Source of the DNA: a virus | Strand: one strand, 5' to 3' | Virus record (IMG/VR): IMGVR_UViG_3300025108_000160 | Span: 1 to 37,316 of that record | DNA: 37,316 bases | Shown here: one piece after another, positions 19,943 to 26,108 of the stretch | How positions within the stretch are numbered: the first letter of the stretch is position 1 | How the letters are laid out: each line of letters opens with the position of its first letter | Program-made: the position numbers and the translations under genes | Notes under the pieces: generated by a model | The model's database searches: none | Told to the model about the DNA's origin: nothing | The model's input: the letters and a program-made list of their open reading frames with translations, nothing else

Positions 19943-20048
19943 ATTCAAGCTCACGGTTCAAGAGGAGGCTGCACCAGCGTCCTGCCCACCTAAGAAGCCT
20001 GCGGCTAAAGCTAAGGCTGACAAAAAGCAAGCAAAAGAGGAAGGTTGA
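19923..20048 (+). CDS. 41-aa Lys/Ala-rich small protein
   Basis: ATG 19923 lies 20 bp inside the end of the MuF gene, and TGA 20046-20048 overlaps the next ATG (20048). The product has a Pro/Lys/Ala-rich histone-like tail (PKKPAAKAKADKKQ). Its charge suggests DNA association in the head, which is inference. Confidence 0.6.
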   Translation: MSKLHSKFKLTVQEEAAPASCPPKKPAAKAKADKKQAKEEG

Positions 20049-20122
20049 TGCCAGGTAAAAACTACGGCCCCAAAAAACCTCAGAAGCCCATGGGCAAGAA
20101 AAAAGGAGGCAAGAAAAAGTGA
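20048..20122 (+). CDS. 24-aa Lys/Gly-rich peptide
   Basis: ATG 20048 (coupled, TGATG) to TGA 20122 encodes MPGKNYGPKKPQKPMGKKKG plus Lys residues. A strong AAAGGAGG inside its 3' end serves the next gene. It may be a real basic peptide or a coupling relay; evidence is limited to overlaps. Confidence 0.45.
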   Translation: MPGKNYGPKKPQKPMGKKKGGKKK

Positions 20123-20343
20123 AAAAAGGTTCTCGCGTTAGTTGGGTTTATCAAGGCAAACGAACCTTTGGCGTTGTCACCGGCAGCGGTGGCAAGCGTG
20201 CCTCAGTCAAAGGACCGTCTGGCGGCACCATCACCAGAGTTGGAACTGACAAAGATCCGGTTGTTCGGGTCAAATCAGAGAGCACCGGTAACCCTGTTCT
20301 CAAGCGTCGCTCACAATTAAAAGCAGCGCCTAAAGGGAAGTGA
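20119..20343 (+). CDS. DUF2945-like (tudor-like HVA1) small protein
   Basis: GTG 20119 (GTGA overlap, strong Shine-Dalgarno AAAGGAGG) gives 74 basic residues: KGSRVSWVYQGKRTFGVVTGS, a Gly-rich loop and VVRVKSESTGNPVLKRRSQLK. This matches the small beta-barrel pattern of DUF2945. Its role in the virion or cell is unknown. Confidence 0.75.
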   Translation: MKKGSRVSWVYQGKRTFGVVTGSGGKRASVKGPSGGTITRVGTDKDPVVRVKSESTGNPVLKRRSQLKAAPKGK

Positions 20344-20618
20344 CAATCAAGCGCGGTGGCCACACGTTCGAGGGCTATGACAAGCCAATCCGCACGCCAA
20401 GCCATTCGAGCGGCAAGTCACACGCTGTTGTTGTCAACGTTAAAGGTAGCCCGAAGCTTATACGTTTCGGGATGCAAGGCGCTAAAACCAAGCCACCAAG
20501 CAAAAACGAATCAGCAGCCGATAAAGCAAAACGTGCATCCTTCAAGGCCCGCCACGCAAAGAACATCGCGAAGGGAAAAACATCTGCCGCATATTGGGCA
20601 GACAAAGTAAAGTGGTGA
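20340..20618 (+). CDS. Conserved basic phage protein
   Basis: GTG 20340 overlaps the previous stop. The 92-aa protein has a beta N-terminal half (KSHAVVVNVKGSPKLIRFG) and a C-terminal motif FKARHAKNIAKGK followed by SAAYWADKVKW, which I recognise from many phage head clusters (DUF unknown). It is strongly basic. Probably a virion or head-associated DNA-binding protein, but the role is not established. Confidence 0.78.
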   Translation: MTIKRGGHTFEGYDKPIRTPSHSSGKSHAVVVNVKGSPKLIRFGMQGAKTKPPSKNESAADKAKRASFKARHAKNIAKGKTSAAYWADKVKW

Positions 20619-20624
20619 TGCAAT

Positions 20625-20639
20625 TTAGCCTGTGGCTAA
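20625..20639 (+). promoter_or_regulatory. TGT-loop hairpin before the scaffold gene
   Basis: TTAGCC and GGCTAA pair perfectly around a TGT triloop, ending 3 nt before the ATG at 20643. There is no U-run, so it is more likely an mRNA stability or translation element than a terminator. Confidence 0.45.
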
Positions 20640-20642
20640 TTC

Positions 20643-21314
20643 ATGTCTGAAGAACAAACTGCTCCTGTGGAGCAATCTGTTGACACCAGCAAACTACAAG
20701 CAGAACTCGAAGCGATGCGGCGTAAAAACGCTGAATTGATTGATGAGTACAAAAAAGCAAAAGCTCAAGCCAAAGCCATTCCCGAGGGCGTTGATGTTCA
20801 AGAGTTATTGGACTTCAAGCAAAAGGCGGTTCAAGCAGATCTGGAGCAACAAGGCAAATACGGGGAAGCTCGCCAAGCTTTGGAGCAGCAGTTCCGTGAG
20901 GCGTCGGCGGAAAAAGACAAGCGCATCTCAGAGTTAGAAGCTCGTGTGAGAGAGCTTGAACTAATCACGCCTGCGATTAGCGCCCTTGCTGACGTTGTTC
21001 ATGATCCTGATCTGATCTTAAAAACCAAGCTCACCAGTGATCAAATTGAGCGTGATTCTGACGGCACAGTTGTTGTCGTTGACGGTTATCAGCGCACACC
21101 TGTTAGCGAATGGGCTAAGACTTTGCCTGCATGGATGCAAAAGCAGCCCAAGCCTCAAGGCAGTGGCGCACCTGCTGGCCGCACTTCTGGGGACTCAGTT
21201 ATTGGAGTCAAGAATCCATTTACGGCTGAATCTTTCAACTTGACAGAGCAATCACGTTTGTTCAAAACCGATCGTGATTTGTATGAAAGGTTGAAAACAG
21301 CGGCTAACCGTTAA
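20643..21314 (+). CDS. Head scaffolding protein
   Basis: The 223-aa protein is charged and coiled-coil rich (about residues 15-110, EAMRRKNAELIDEYKKAKAQ and repeated Glu/Lys/Gln heptads), with a Pro/Gly-rich linker and a short C-terminal helix (FKTDRDLYERLKTAA) that would bind the shell. It lies directly before the major capsid gene, the usual place for scaffolds. No protease motif is seen. Confidence 0.83.
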   Translation: MSEEQTAPVEQSVDTSKLQAELEAMRRKNAELIDEYKKAKAQAKAIPEGVDVQELLDFKQKAVQADLEQQGKYGEARQALEQQFREASAEKDKRISELEARVRELELITPAISALADVVHDPDLILKTKLTSDQIERDSDGTVVVVDGYQRTPVSEWAKTLPAWMQKQPKPQGSGAPAGRTSGDSVIGVKNPFTAESFNLTEQSRLFKTDRDLYERLKTAANR

Positions 21315-21348
21315 CATGTGAGCTAATGGCAAGGCTGTGCTGAGCCGT

Positions 21349-21361
21349 TGGGCTGTGCCCA
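21349..21361 (+). promoter_or_regulatory. TGT-loop hairpin in the capsid gene leader
   Basis: TGGGC and GCCCA pair around a TGT triloop about 28 nt before the ATG at 21389. It matches in design the hairpin before the scaffold gene. Confidence 0.4.
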
Positions 21362-21388
21362 CACCGTAAACATTCTCTTTTTTGACAG

Positions 21389-22417
21389 ATGGCAACTCTA
21401 AGGAGTGACATCATCATCCCTGAGGTATTTACGCCTTACGTCATTGAGCAAACAACTCAGCGTGATGCCTTCTTGGCTAGCGGTGTGGTTCAGCCAATGG
21501 CGGAGCTAAATGCAGCAGAAGGTGGTGGTGATTTTATCAACGTACCTTTTTACGCCGCAAACCTGAGCGGTGACTTTGAAGTTCTGTCCGACAGTTCTTC
21601 ACTGACTCCAGGCAAGATCACAGCCGACAAGCAAGTTGGCGTGGTTCTGCATCGTGGTCGCGCTTTTGAATCTCGTGACCTTGCAGCTCTTGCTGCTGGT
21701 TCTGATCCAATGGCCGCTATCGGTGCCAAAATTGCTGATTACATTGCCAACCAACGCCAGAAGGATCTCCTTTCCTGCTTGGCTGGTGTTTTCGGCACTG
21801 TTCACACGACCAGCTCATCCGCTGCGTTCTTCCCTCTCACTATTGACGGTGAATCAGGAGACACGCCAACAGCTTTGAGCCCTCGCCACGTTGCAGAAGC
21901 TAAGGCTCTGCTTGGTGATCAAGGCGAAAAGTTGACAGCCATTTGTATGCACAGCAAGGTTTATTACGACCTTGTGGAGCGTCGCGCTGTTGATTACGTC
22001 TTAGCGACTGACTCCAACGGCGGCAGTGCTACTGCTTCCGGCGGTTCAATTGCTGGAGCCTTTGGAAGCCCTACCGTTCCGACCTTCATGGGTCTGCGCG
22101 TGATTGTTTCCGATGATGTGAACACCAACGGCAGTGGTTCTTCTACTGAATACGCCACCTACTTCTTTACTGAAGGGGCCATCGGTTCAGGCGAACAGCT
22201 CGGACTTCAGACTGAAACTGACCGGGACATCCTGGCCAAGTCTGATGCCATGTCAATTGACCTTCACTATTGCTACCACCCAATCGGTGCAAAGTGGGCA
22301 GTGACCGACGCGAACCCAACACGGGCTCAACTCCAAACTGTTGGCAATTGGTCGAAAGTTTACGAGACTAAAAACCTCGGAATCGTTCGGGCAACTAACG
22401 TTTCTAATATGGATTGA
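21389..22417 (+). CDS. Major capsid protein (HK97 fold)
   Basis: The 342-aa protein opens MATLRSDIIIPEVFTPYVIE, with FINVPFYAANLSGDFEVLSDSS, a helical spine region (MAAIGAKIADYIANQRQKDLL), a P-domain (ICMHSKVYYDLVER) and an end DANPTRAQL. This is the common coat-protein family of marine siphoviruses and podoviruses with the HK97 fold. Position after the scaffold and before connectors agrees. A 74-bp leader with a hairpin precedes it. Confidence 0.92.
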   Translation: MATLRSDIIIPEVFTPYVIEQTTQRDAFLASGVVQPMAELNAAEGGGDFINVPFYAANLSGDFEVLSDSSSLTPGKITADKQVGVVLHRGRAFESRDLAALAAGSDPMAAIGAKIADYIANQRQKDLLSCLAGVFGTVHTTSSSAAFFPLTIDGESGDTPTALSPRHVAEAKALLGDQGEKLTAICMHSKVYYDLVERRAVDYVLATDSNGGSATASGGSIAGAFGSPTVPTFMGLRVIVSDDVNTNGSGSSTEYATYFFTEGAIGSGEQLGLQTETDRDILAKSDAMSIDLHYCYHPIGAKWAVTDANPTRAQLQTVGNWSKVYETKNLGIVRATNVSNMD

Positions 22418-22432
22418 TCGAGGTAACTAACC

Positions 22433-22798
22433 ATGGCATCCATTTTTGAGGCAACAGCGGGCAAACTTATTGGCCCAACAACTGGCGGCACTGTTACTCA
22501 GGCCACTAGTAAAGCAACAGGCGTGACTCTGAACGCCGCTTCAGGCCAAATCACTTTGGACGACGCTGCTTTGGCGGCTGCTGCTGAGGTGACCTTTGCT
22601 GTCACAAACAGCGAAGTTGCAGCTACTGACGTTGTTGTGGTCAACCACAGCTCCGCCGGAACTGCTGGCGCTTATCTCGTTCAAGCCAACACAATCGCTG
22701 CTGGCTCGTTCGCGATCACGGTTGCAAACCTGTCCGCAGGTTCATTGGGAGAAGCAATCGTTGTTTCTTTCGTAGCTCTGAAGGGCGCAAGCTCCTGA
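22433..22798 (+). CDS. Head decoration-like small beta protein
   Basis: The 121-aa protein is Ala/Thr/Val-rich and beta-structured with SKATGVTLNAASGQITL, EVTFAVTNSEVAATDVVVV and SLGEAIVVSFVALKG. I recognise this as a phage structural family with a jelly-roll-like repeat; its position after the capsid gene fits a decoration protein. AGGT lies 8 bp before the ATG. Role inferred from context. Confidence 0.75.
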   Translation: MASIFEATAGKLIGPTTGGTVTQATSKATGVTLNAASGQITLDDAALAAAAEVTFAVTNSEVAATDVVVVNHSSAGTAGAYLVQANTIAAGSFAITVANLSAGSLGEAIVVSFVALKGASS

Positions 22799-22974
22799 TG
22801 GGTTTGTTCGCTTTCCGGCGAGCAAAAGAACGTGAGGCTGCTGTTACGGCGGCGGCCTCCGCTTCTAAAAAGCCCGCAATTAAGAAATCAACCGTAAAGG
22901 CCGATGGCAGTAACGATCACAGCAACGGCAGGCAGCGCAAGCGCAAACAGTTACCTGACATTGGCGGAAGCTGA
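22798..22974 (+). CDS. 58-aa basic protein overlapping the adaptor gene
   Basis: ATG 22798 overlaps the previous stop (TGATG) and the frame runs to TGA 22974, 71 bp into the next gene. It opens MGLFAFRRAKEREAAVTAAA, then a Lys-rich, disordered region (QRKRKQLPD). The overlap half may be accidental, but the start signal is good. Confidence 0.55.
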   Translation: MGLFAFRRAKEREAAVTAAASASKKPAIKKSTVKADGSNDHSNGRQRKRKQLPDIGGS

Positions 22975-23464
22975 CGCTTTAGTTGAAGGCATGGTCGAAA
23001 GCACCGACGTTGCTAAGTGGACAACGGGCAACGATGACACACGCAACCGCGCTCTTGTTACAGCAGCACAGCGACTTGATCGCGAAAGATTCCTAGGCGC
23101 ACGGGCAACGGATACGCAGGCATTGCAGTGGCCGCGTACTGGCGTTCGTAAGCCTGACACCTACGTCAATACATATGCAACGGGCTTTCCGTTTCGCATT
23201 TCTGACGATTACTTCACCGATACAGAGATTCCTGATCAGATCCAACGGGCTCAGCTTGAGCTGGCGGTCTACTTAAAGAACAACGTTGACGGCATTGGCC
23301 TGAGCGGTCTTGAGGATTACAAGAGCGTCAGCATTGGCAGTCTTAGCGTCACGCCTGACAAGTTTGGAGCTGTTGGCGCTGATCGCATCCCTCCAATGGT
23401 TGAGCGTTACTTGACAGGACTTAGAATTAGCGGACCAGGCAACATCGCTATCAAACGGAGCTAA
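22904..23464 (+). CDS. Head-tail adaptor (DnaT_2-family label)
   Basis: The 186-aa protein has ANSYLTLAEADALVEG at the N-terminus, helices with LVTAAQRLDRERFLG, a QALQWPRTGV motif and PDQIQRAQLELAVYL. This matches the phage family often misnamed 'DnaT-like', which is an adaptor of the head-tail connector by position and fold. The gene order (capsid, decoration, adaptor) supports this. Confidence 0.82.
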   Translation: MAVTITATAGSASANSYLTLAEADALVEGMVESTDVAKWTTGNDDTRNRALVTAAQRLDRERFLGARATDTQALQWPRTGVRKPDTYVNTYATGFPFRISDDYFTDTEIPDQIQRAQLELAVYLKNNVDGIGLSGLEDYKSVSIGSLSVTPDKFGAVGADRIPPMVERYLTGLRISGPGNIAIKRS

Positions 23465-23466
23465 GC

Positions 23467-23694
23467 ATGGGCTATTCCTATCCAGGCGCTGAATTTATAG
23501 ACGACACGGCGGCCCACACTGGACGTTTTGGAAAAGTTGTAGCCCTTGAAGATTCCGTGATTGCCACTTTGGTGGCTGAAGACATTACGGGCAACACTCT
23601 TTCTTCAATTCCTATTAGTGGTTCCGCTGAGATTTGTGGGGTAATCACAAGCGTCACTCTTGCTAGTGGCACCGTTATCGCTTACAGGCTCTGA
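23467..23694 (+). CDS. Small beta-rich protein, first of a tandem paralogous pair
   Basis: The 75-aa protein has the core DDTAAHTGRFGKV, TLVAEDITGNTLSS, then GVITSVTLASGTVIAYRL. It closely parallels the next gene, so the two come from duplication. Compact beta strands suggest a virion decoration or fibre-like role, which is inference. Confidence 0.8.
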   Translation: MGYSYPGAEFIDDTAAHTGRFGKVVALEDSVIATLVAEDITGNTLSSIPISGSAEICGVITSVTLASGTVIAYRL

Positions 23695-23696
23695 TC

Positions 23697-23954
23697 ATGG
23701 CAAAAGGTTTTGGGCAGGGCGACATTGGGATTGACTACACGCTTGGGGCCGAGGTCATTACTGACACGGCGGCTCACACTGGTCGATTCAAACATATTGA
23801 TTTTTACGAAAACACGCATATCACGACGCTGGTTAGCGAGAACTACACAGGCAATTCTTTGGACGGTGAAGCCATGCCAGCGGGTTTCCATCTTGTTGGA
23901 GTGTTTACCAGTATTCAGCTCCAAAACGGGGCGTGCATCGCTTATCGCATCTAA
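23697..23954 (+). CDS. Small beta-rich protein, second of a tandem paralogous pair
   Basis: The 85-aa protein shares TDTAAHTGRF, TLVSENYTGNSLDG and GVFTSIQLQNGACIAYRI with the previous gene, plus a short N-terminal extension. It lies within the connector genes and overlaps the next start (TAATG). Virion component by context; function unknown. Confidence 0.8.
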   Translation: MAKGFGQGDIGIDYTLGAEVITDTAAHTGRFKHIDFYENTHITTLVSENYTGNSLDGEAMPAGFHLVGVFTSIQLQNGACIAYRI

Positions 23955-24310
23955 TGGCACTTGCTAGCTCGCTAAAAAAAGTCGCTGACAAGGTCATTGC
24001 CAAGTTTGGCGGCGAAGTGATCATTCGTTACGTTTCAGCGGGCGCTTACAACGCGACCACTGGTGCAATTGCTGAAACAACTAGCGATACGGAAGTCAGA
24101 GGCGTTCTTGAGGGCGTTAGCGTTCGTGAGGTCAATGAGCTGGTTCAAGCTGGTGACAAACGTTTAACTGTTGCGTCTAAAGAGCTGCCGTCAGCTCCTG
24201 AAACGAAGGATCGAGCTGTGATTGGCAGCGTTGTGCATCAGATTGTTAGCGTCAACACGATTGAGCAGGACAACGAAGCGATCACCTACGAATTGATTTT
24301 GAGGGCCTGA
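23954..24310 (+). CDS. Head-closure (head-tail connector) protein
   Basis: From ATG 23954 (TAATG overlap) the product is 118 aa, with FGGEVIIRYVSAGAYNATTGAI, then EVRGVLEGV and a final VNTIEQDNEAITYELILRA. This beta-barrel plan matches phage head-completion proteins of the gp16/HK97 gp7 type that lie between adaptor and gp10-like genes. An upstream start at 23933 is rejected as overlap. Confidence 0.78.
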   Translation: MALASSLKKVADKVIAKFGGEVIIRYVSAGAYNATTGAIAETTSDTEVRGVLEGVSVREVNELVQAGDKRLTVASKELPSAPETKDRAVIGSVVHQIVSVNTIEQDNEAITYELILRA

Positions 24311-24312
24311 CC

Positions 24313-24663
24313 ATGACGCGCAACATCAAGCTTGGTGAAATTGGCAATTTCATGGGCGAGCAGGTCCAAGAGCTTGTCAAGATCACGACGCTTGAATGGG
24401 AAGCCCGAGTCAAAGAGCAAACACCAGTTGAAACAGGAAGGCTTAGGAATGCTTGGCAGAGCAAAGTCGAGCCCTACGAAGGAGTGGTGAGCAACAATGT
24501 TGAATACGCTGAACCGGTTTGTTTTGGCAACAACTTGCCTTCGTCTTGGGAGGGGCAGTTCAGGACAAGACAAGGAACAGTTGCCGGTTTTCCTGAGCTG
24601 ATCGGGAAAGAGCTTGAATCTTGGACCAAGCAGCAGTATGAACGCATTAAAAGGAGAGATTAA
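24313..24663 (+). CDS. HK97 gp10-like tail-completion protein
   Basis: The 116-aa protein contains the family hallmark KEQTPVETGRLRNAW (36-50 approx.), then NNVEYAEPV, and a basic helical C-terminus. Gp10-like proteins form the neck or tail-completion ring. Its position between the connector and tail terminator fits. Its last codons contain the Shine-Dalgarno AAGGAGA for the next gene. Confidence 0.85.
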   Translation: MTRNIKLGEIGNFMGEQVQELVKITTLEWEARVKEQTPVETGRLRNAWQSKVEPYEGVVSNNVEYAEPVCFGNNLPSSWEGQFRTRQGTVAGFPELIGKELESWTKQQYERIKRRD

Positions 24664-25088
24664 TGGCCGCCGCAGATCTGAACGCAGTTAGAGCCGTTAT
24701 TGAGGGCAGGCTGGCCACTGAGCTTGCCAACTCTCCGGCGATTCCAGTTGTGTTTCACAACATGGCCTATGAACCAACCCCAAATTCATCATGGGTTCAA
24801 TGCCTTGTCAGCTTTGGCTCTAATGAATATCTAAGCTTTGGCGGAACTACTGCTTCGGATAATCGAATTGTTGGCTTATTACTGATCAACATCTTTTCAG
24901 CAAAAGGCGTTGGTCCTGGCGCTAACTACACGATCGGCAAACGTGTTCGTGACCTTTACAATAGAGTCAACGTGTCGGGGGTTTACTTCGATGCAGCAAC
25001 AGGTCCAGAGGTACTGGGTTCACCAGCTCCCGAGGGCTACTTTCAAACTCAGGTCCGTGTGACCTTTGAATCCATCGAGGAACTCTGA
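24663..25088 (+). CDS. Tail terminator (DUF4128-like)
   Basis: The 141-aa protein has an N-terminal helix (LNAVRAVIEGRLATEL), WVQCLVSFGSN, GLLLINIFSAKGVG, KRVRDLYN and FQTQVRVTFESIEEL, as in tail-terminator proteins of the DUF4128 group, which cap the tail tube beneath the head. Strong AAGGAGA before ATG (TAATG). Confidence 0.83.
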   Translation: MAAADLNAVRAVIEGRLATELANSPAIPVVFHNMAYEPTPNSSWVQCLVSFGSNEYLSFGGTTASDNRIVGLLLINIFSAKGVGPGANYTIGKRVRDLYNRVNVSGVYFDAATGPEVLGSPAPEGYFQTQVRVTFESIEEL

Positions 25089-25090
25089 CC

Positions 25091-25540
25091 ATGGCTTTTT
25101 ATCGCGGTGAACAAGGCAACGTCCTTTTCAAGCATGACTCTGGCGACACTCTGACTGTTGTGACAGCAGTGCGGTCGTGGTCTTTGACTATCGACAAAGA
25201 GTCGCTTGAAGTCACAAAAATGGGAGACACCTTCCGCGATCGAGTTGGTGGCCTGATTGGCGGTAGCGGCAGCATTGAAGTCTTTTACGAAAAGACTGCG
25301 GCGGGTGATGGCAAAGGCGATTTAATCCGTGAAATCTTGACAACCCCAGCCACGGAATCAACTGTTGCGGGCGCGGAGCTTTACACCTACGACGCAGGAA
25401 GCCAAGCAGCCACAAGCGAAAAGCTTGCATTTAACCTGCTGATTACATCGTCTGAGTTCAGTGCTAGCGTTGGCGAGCTGCAAGTCGTGACCTTTAACTT
25501 TGAAACTAAAGGCGCAATAGCTCTCACCACTGTTTCTTGA
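25091..25540 (+). CDS. Major tail tube protein
   Basis: The 149-aa protein has the tail-tube beta-sandwich pattern: VRSWSLTIDKESLEVTKMGD, DRVGGLIGGSGSIEVFYE and a C-terminal NFETKGAIAL. It lies between the tail terminator and the tail assembly chaperone, the invariant place of the tube gene. Two further genes (33588, 34019) share its domain signature. Confidence 0.87.
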   Translation: MAFYRGEQGNVLFKHDSGDTLTVVTAVRSWSLTIDKESLEVTKMGDTFRDRVGGLIGGSGSIEVFYEKTAAGDGKGDLIREILTTPATESTVAGAELYTYDAGSQAATSEKLAFNLLITSSEFSASVGELQVVTFNFETKGAIALTTVS

Positions 25541-25548
25541 TCTAATTT

Positions 25549-25908
25549 ATGGCCGCTTCAAATCAGCGTACTGTTGATCTGCTTACTGGCGCTTTTGACC
25601 TTAGTCAAAGGCGTAAGTTTGTTGTCAATAATGCGGACGGCGAACCTATTCTTGACTTGTATTTCAAGCCAATTACAAGGGCTGACCGTAAACGCGCTCA
25701 ATCTGTTGCCAACAGCGAAGAGGCTTTAGACATCAGCACTCAGATGCTGTGCCAAAAAGCAGAGCTAAAAGATGGCGTCAAGGCTTTTGCTGCCGCTGAT
25801 GCCGCCAAGCTGCAACGTGAATTGCCTGAGAACGTCCTTAACGATCTTGAGCTTTTTTTGTTTGGCGTTGGAGAAGAGGCGGAGCTTGAGGAAGCAAAAA
25901 ACGACTAA
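25549..25908 (+). CDS. Tail assembly chaperone, short form (gpG-like)
   Basis: The 119-aa protein opens MAASNQRTVDLLTGAFDLSQ and is helical and acidic, ending EEAELEEAKND. It precedes the tape measure and its last codons hold the slippery heptamer A AAA AAC. In lambda-type phages such proteins bind and solubilise the tape measure and recruit tube subunits. The long frameshift form is listed separately. Confidence 0.88.
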   Translation: MAASNQRTVDLLTGAFDLSQRRKFVVNNADGEPILDLYFKPITRADRKRAQSVANSEEALDISTQMLCQKAELKDGVKAFAAADAAKLQRELPENVLNDLELFLFGVGEEAELEEAKND

Positions 25909-26084
25909 AGCAGGACAGTTGGCTCAATTTTGAGTTTTTTCTGGCCTGCGAGCTTGGCATGACAGTGAGCAAGCTTCGCACAGAGTTATCTGATGCGGAG
26001 CTTGTTCATTTTGCTGCGTACTATCAGTTGAAGGGAGAAGAGGAGAAAAAGGCAATGGATCGCGCCAAGGCAAGACGGCGGTAA
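25549..26084 (+). CDS. Tail assembly chaperone, -1 frameshift form (gpGT-like)
   Basis: At A AAA AAC (25896-25902, in phase with the 0 frame) a -1 shift continues reading in an open frame to TAA 26082-26084, giving about 178 aa. The added part (CGA, CTA, AAG ...) encodes WLNFEFFLACELGMTVSKL and ELVHFAAYYQLKG, the typical T domain. The extension has no sensible start of its own. No test of a downstream pseudoknot was possible. Confidence 0.85.
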
Positions 26085-26108
26085 GATTAGGGCATTGCTT
26101 AGGTAGCC

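Noticed and set aside
21380-21391. TTGACA just before the capsid ATG as a -35 box
   Set aside because: No -10 element could lie before the gene start, so it cannot drive this gene; it is likely chance.
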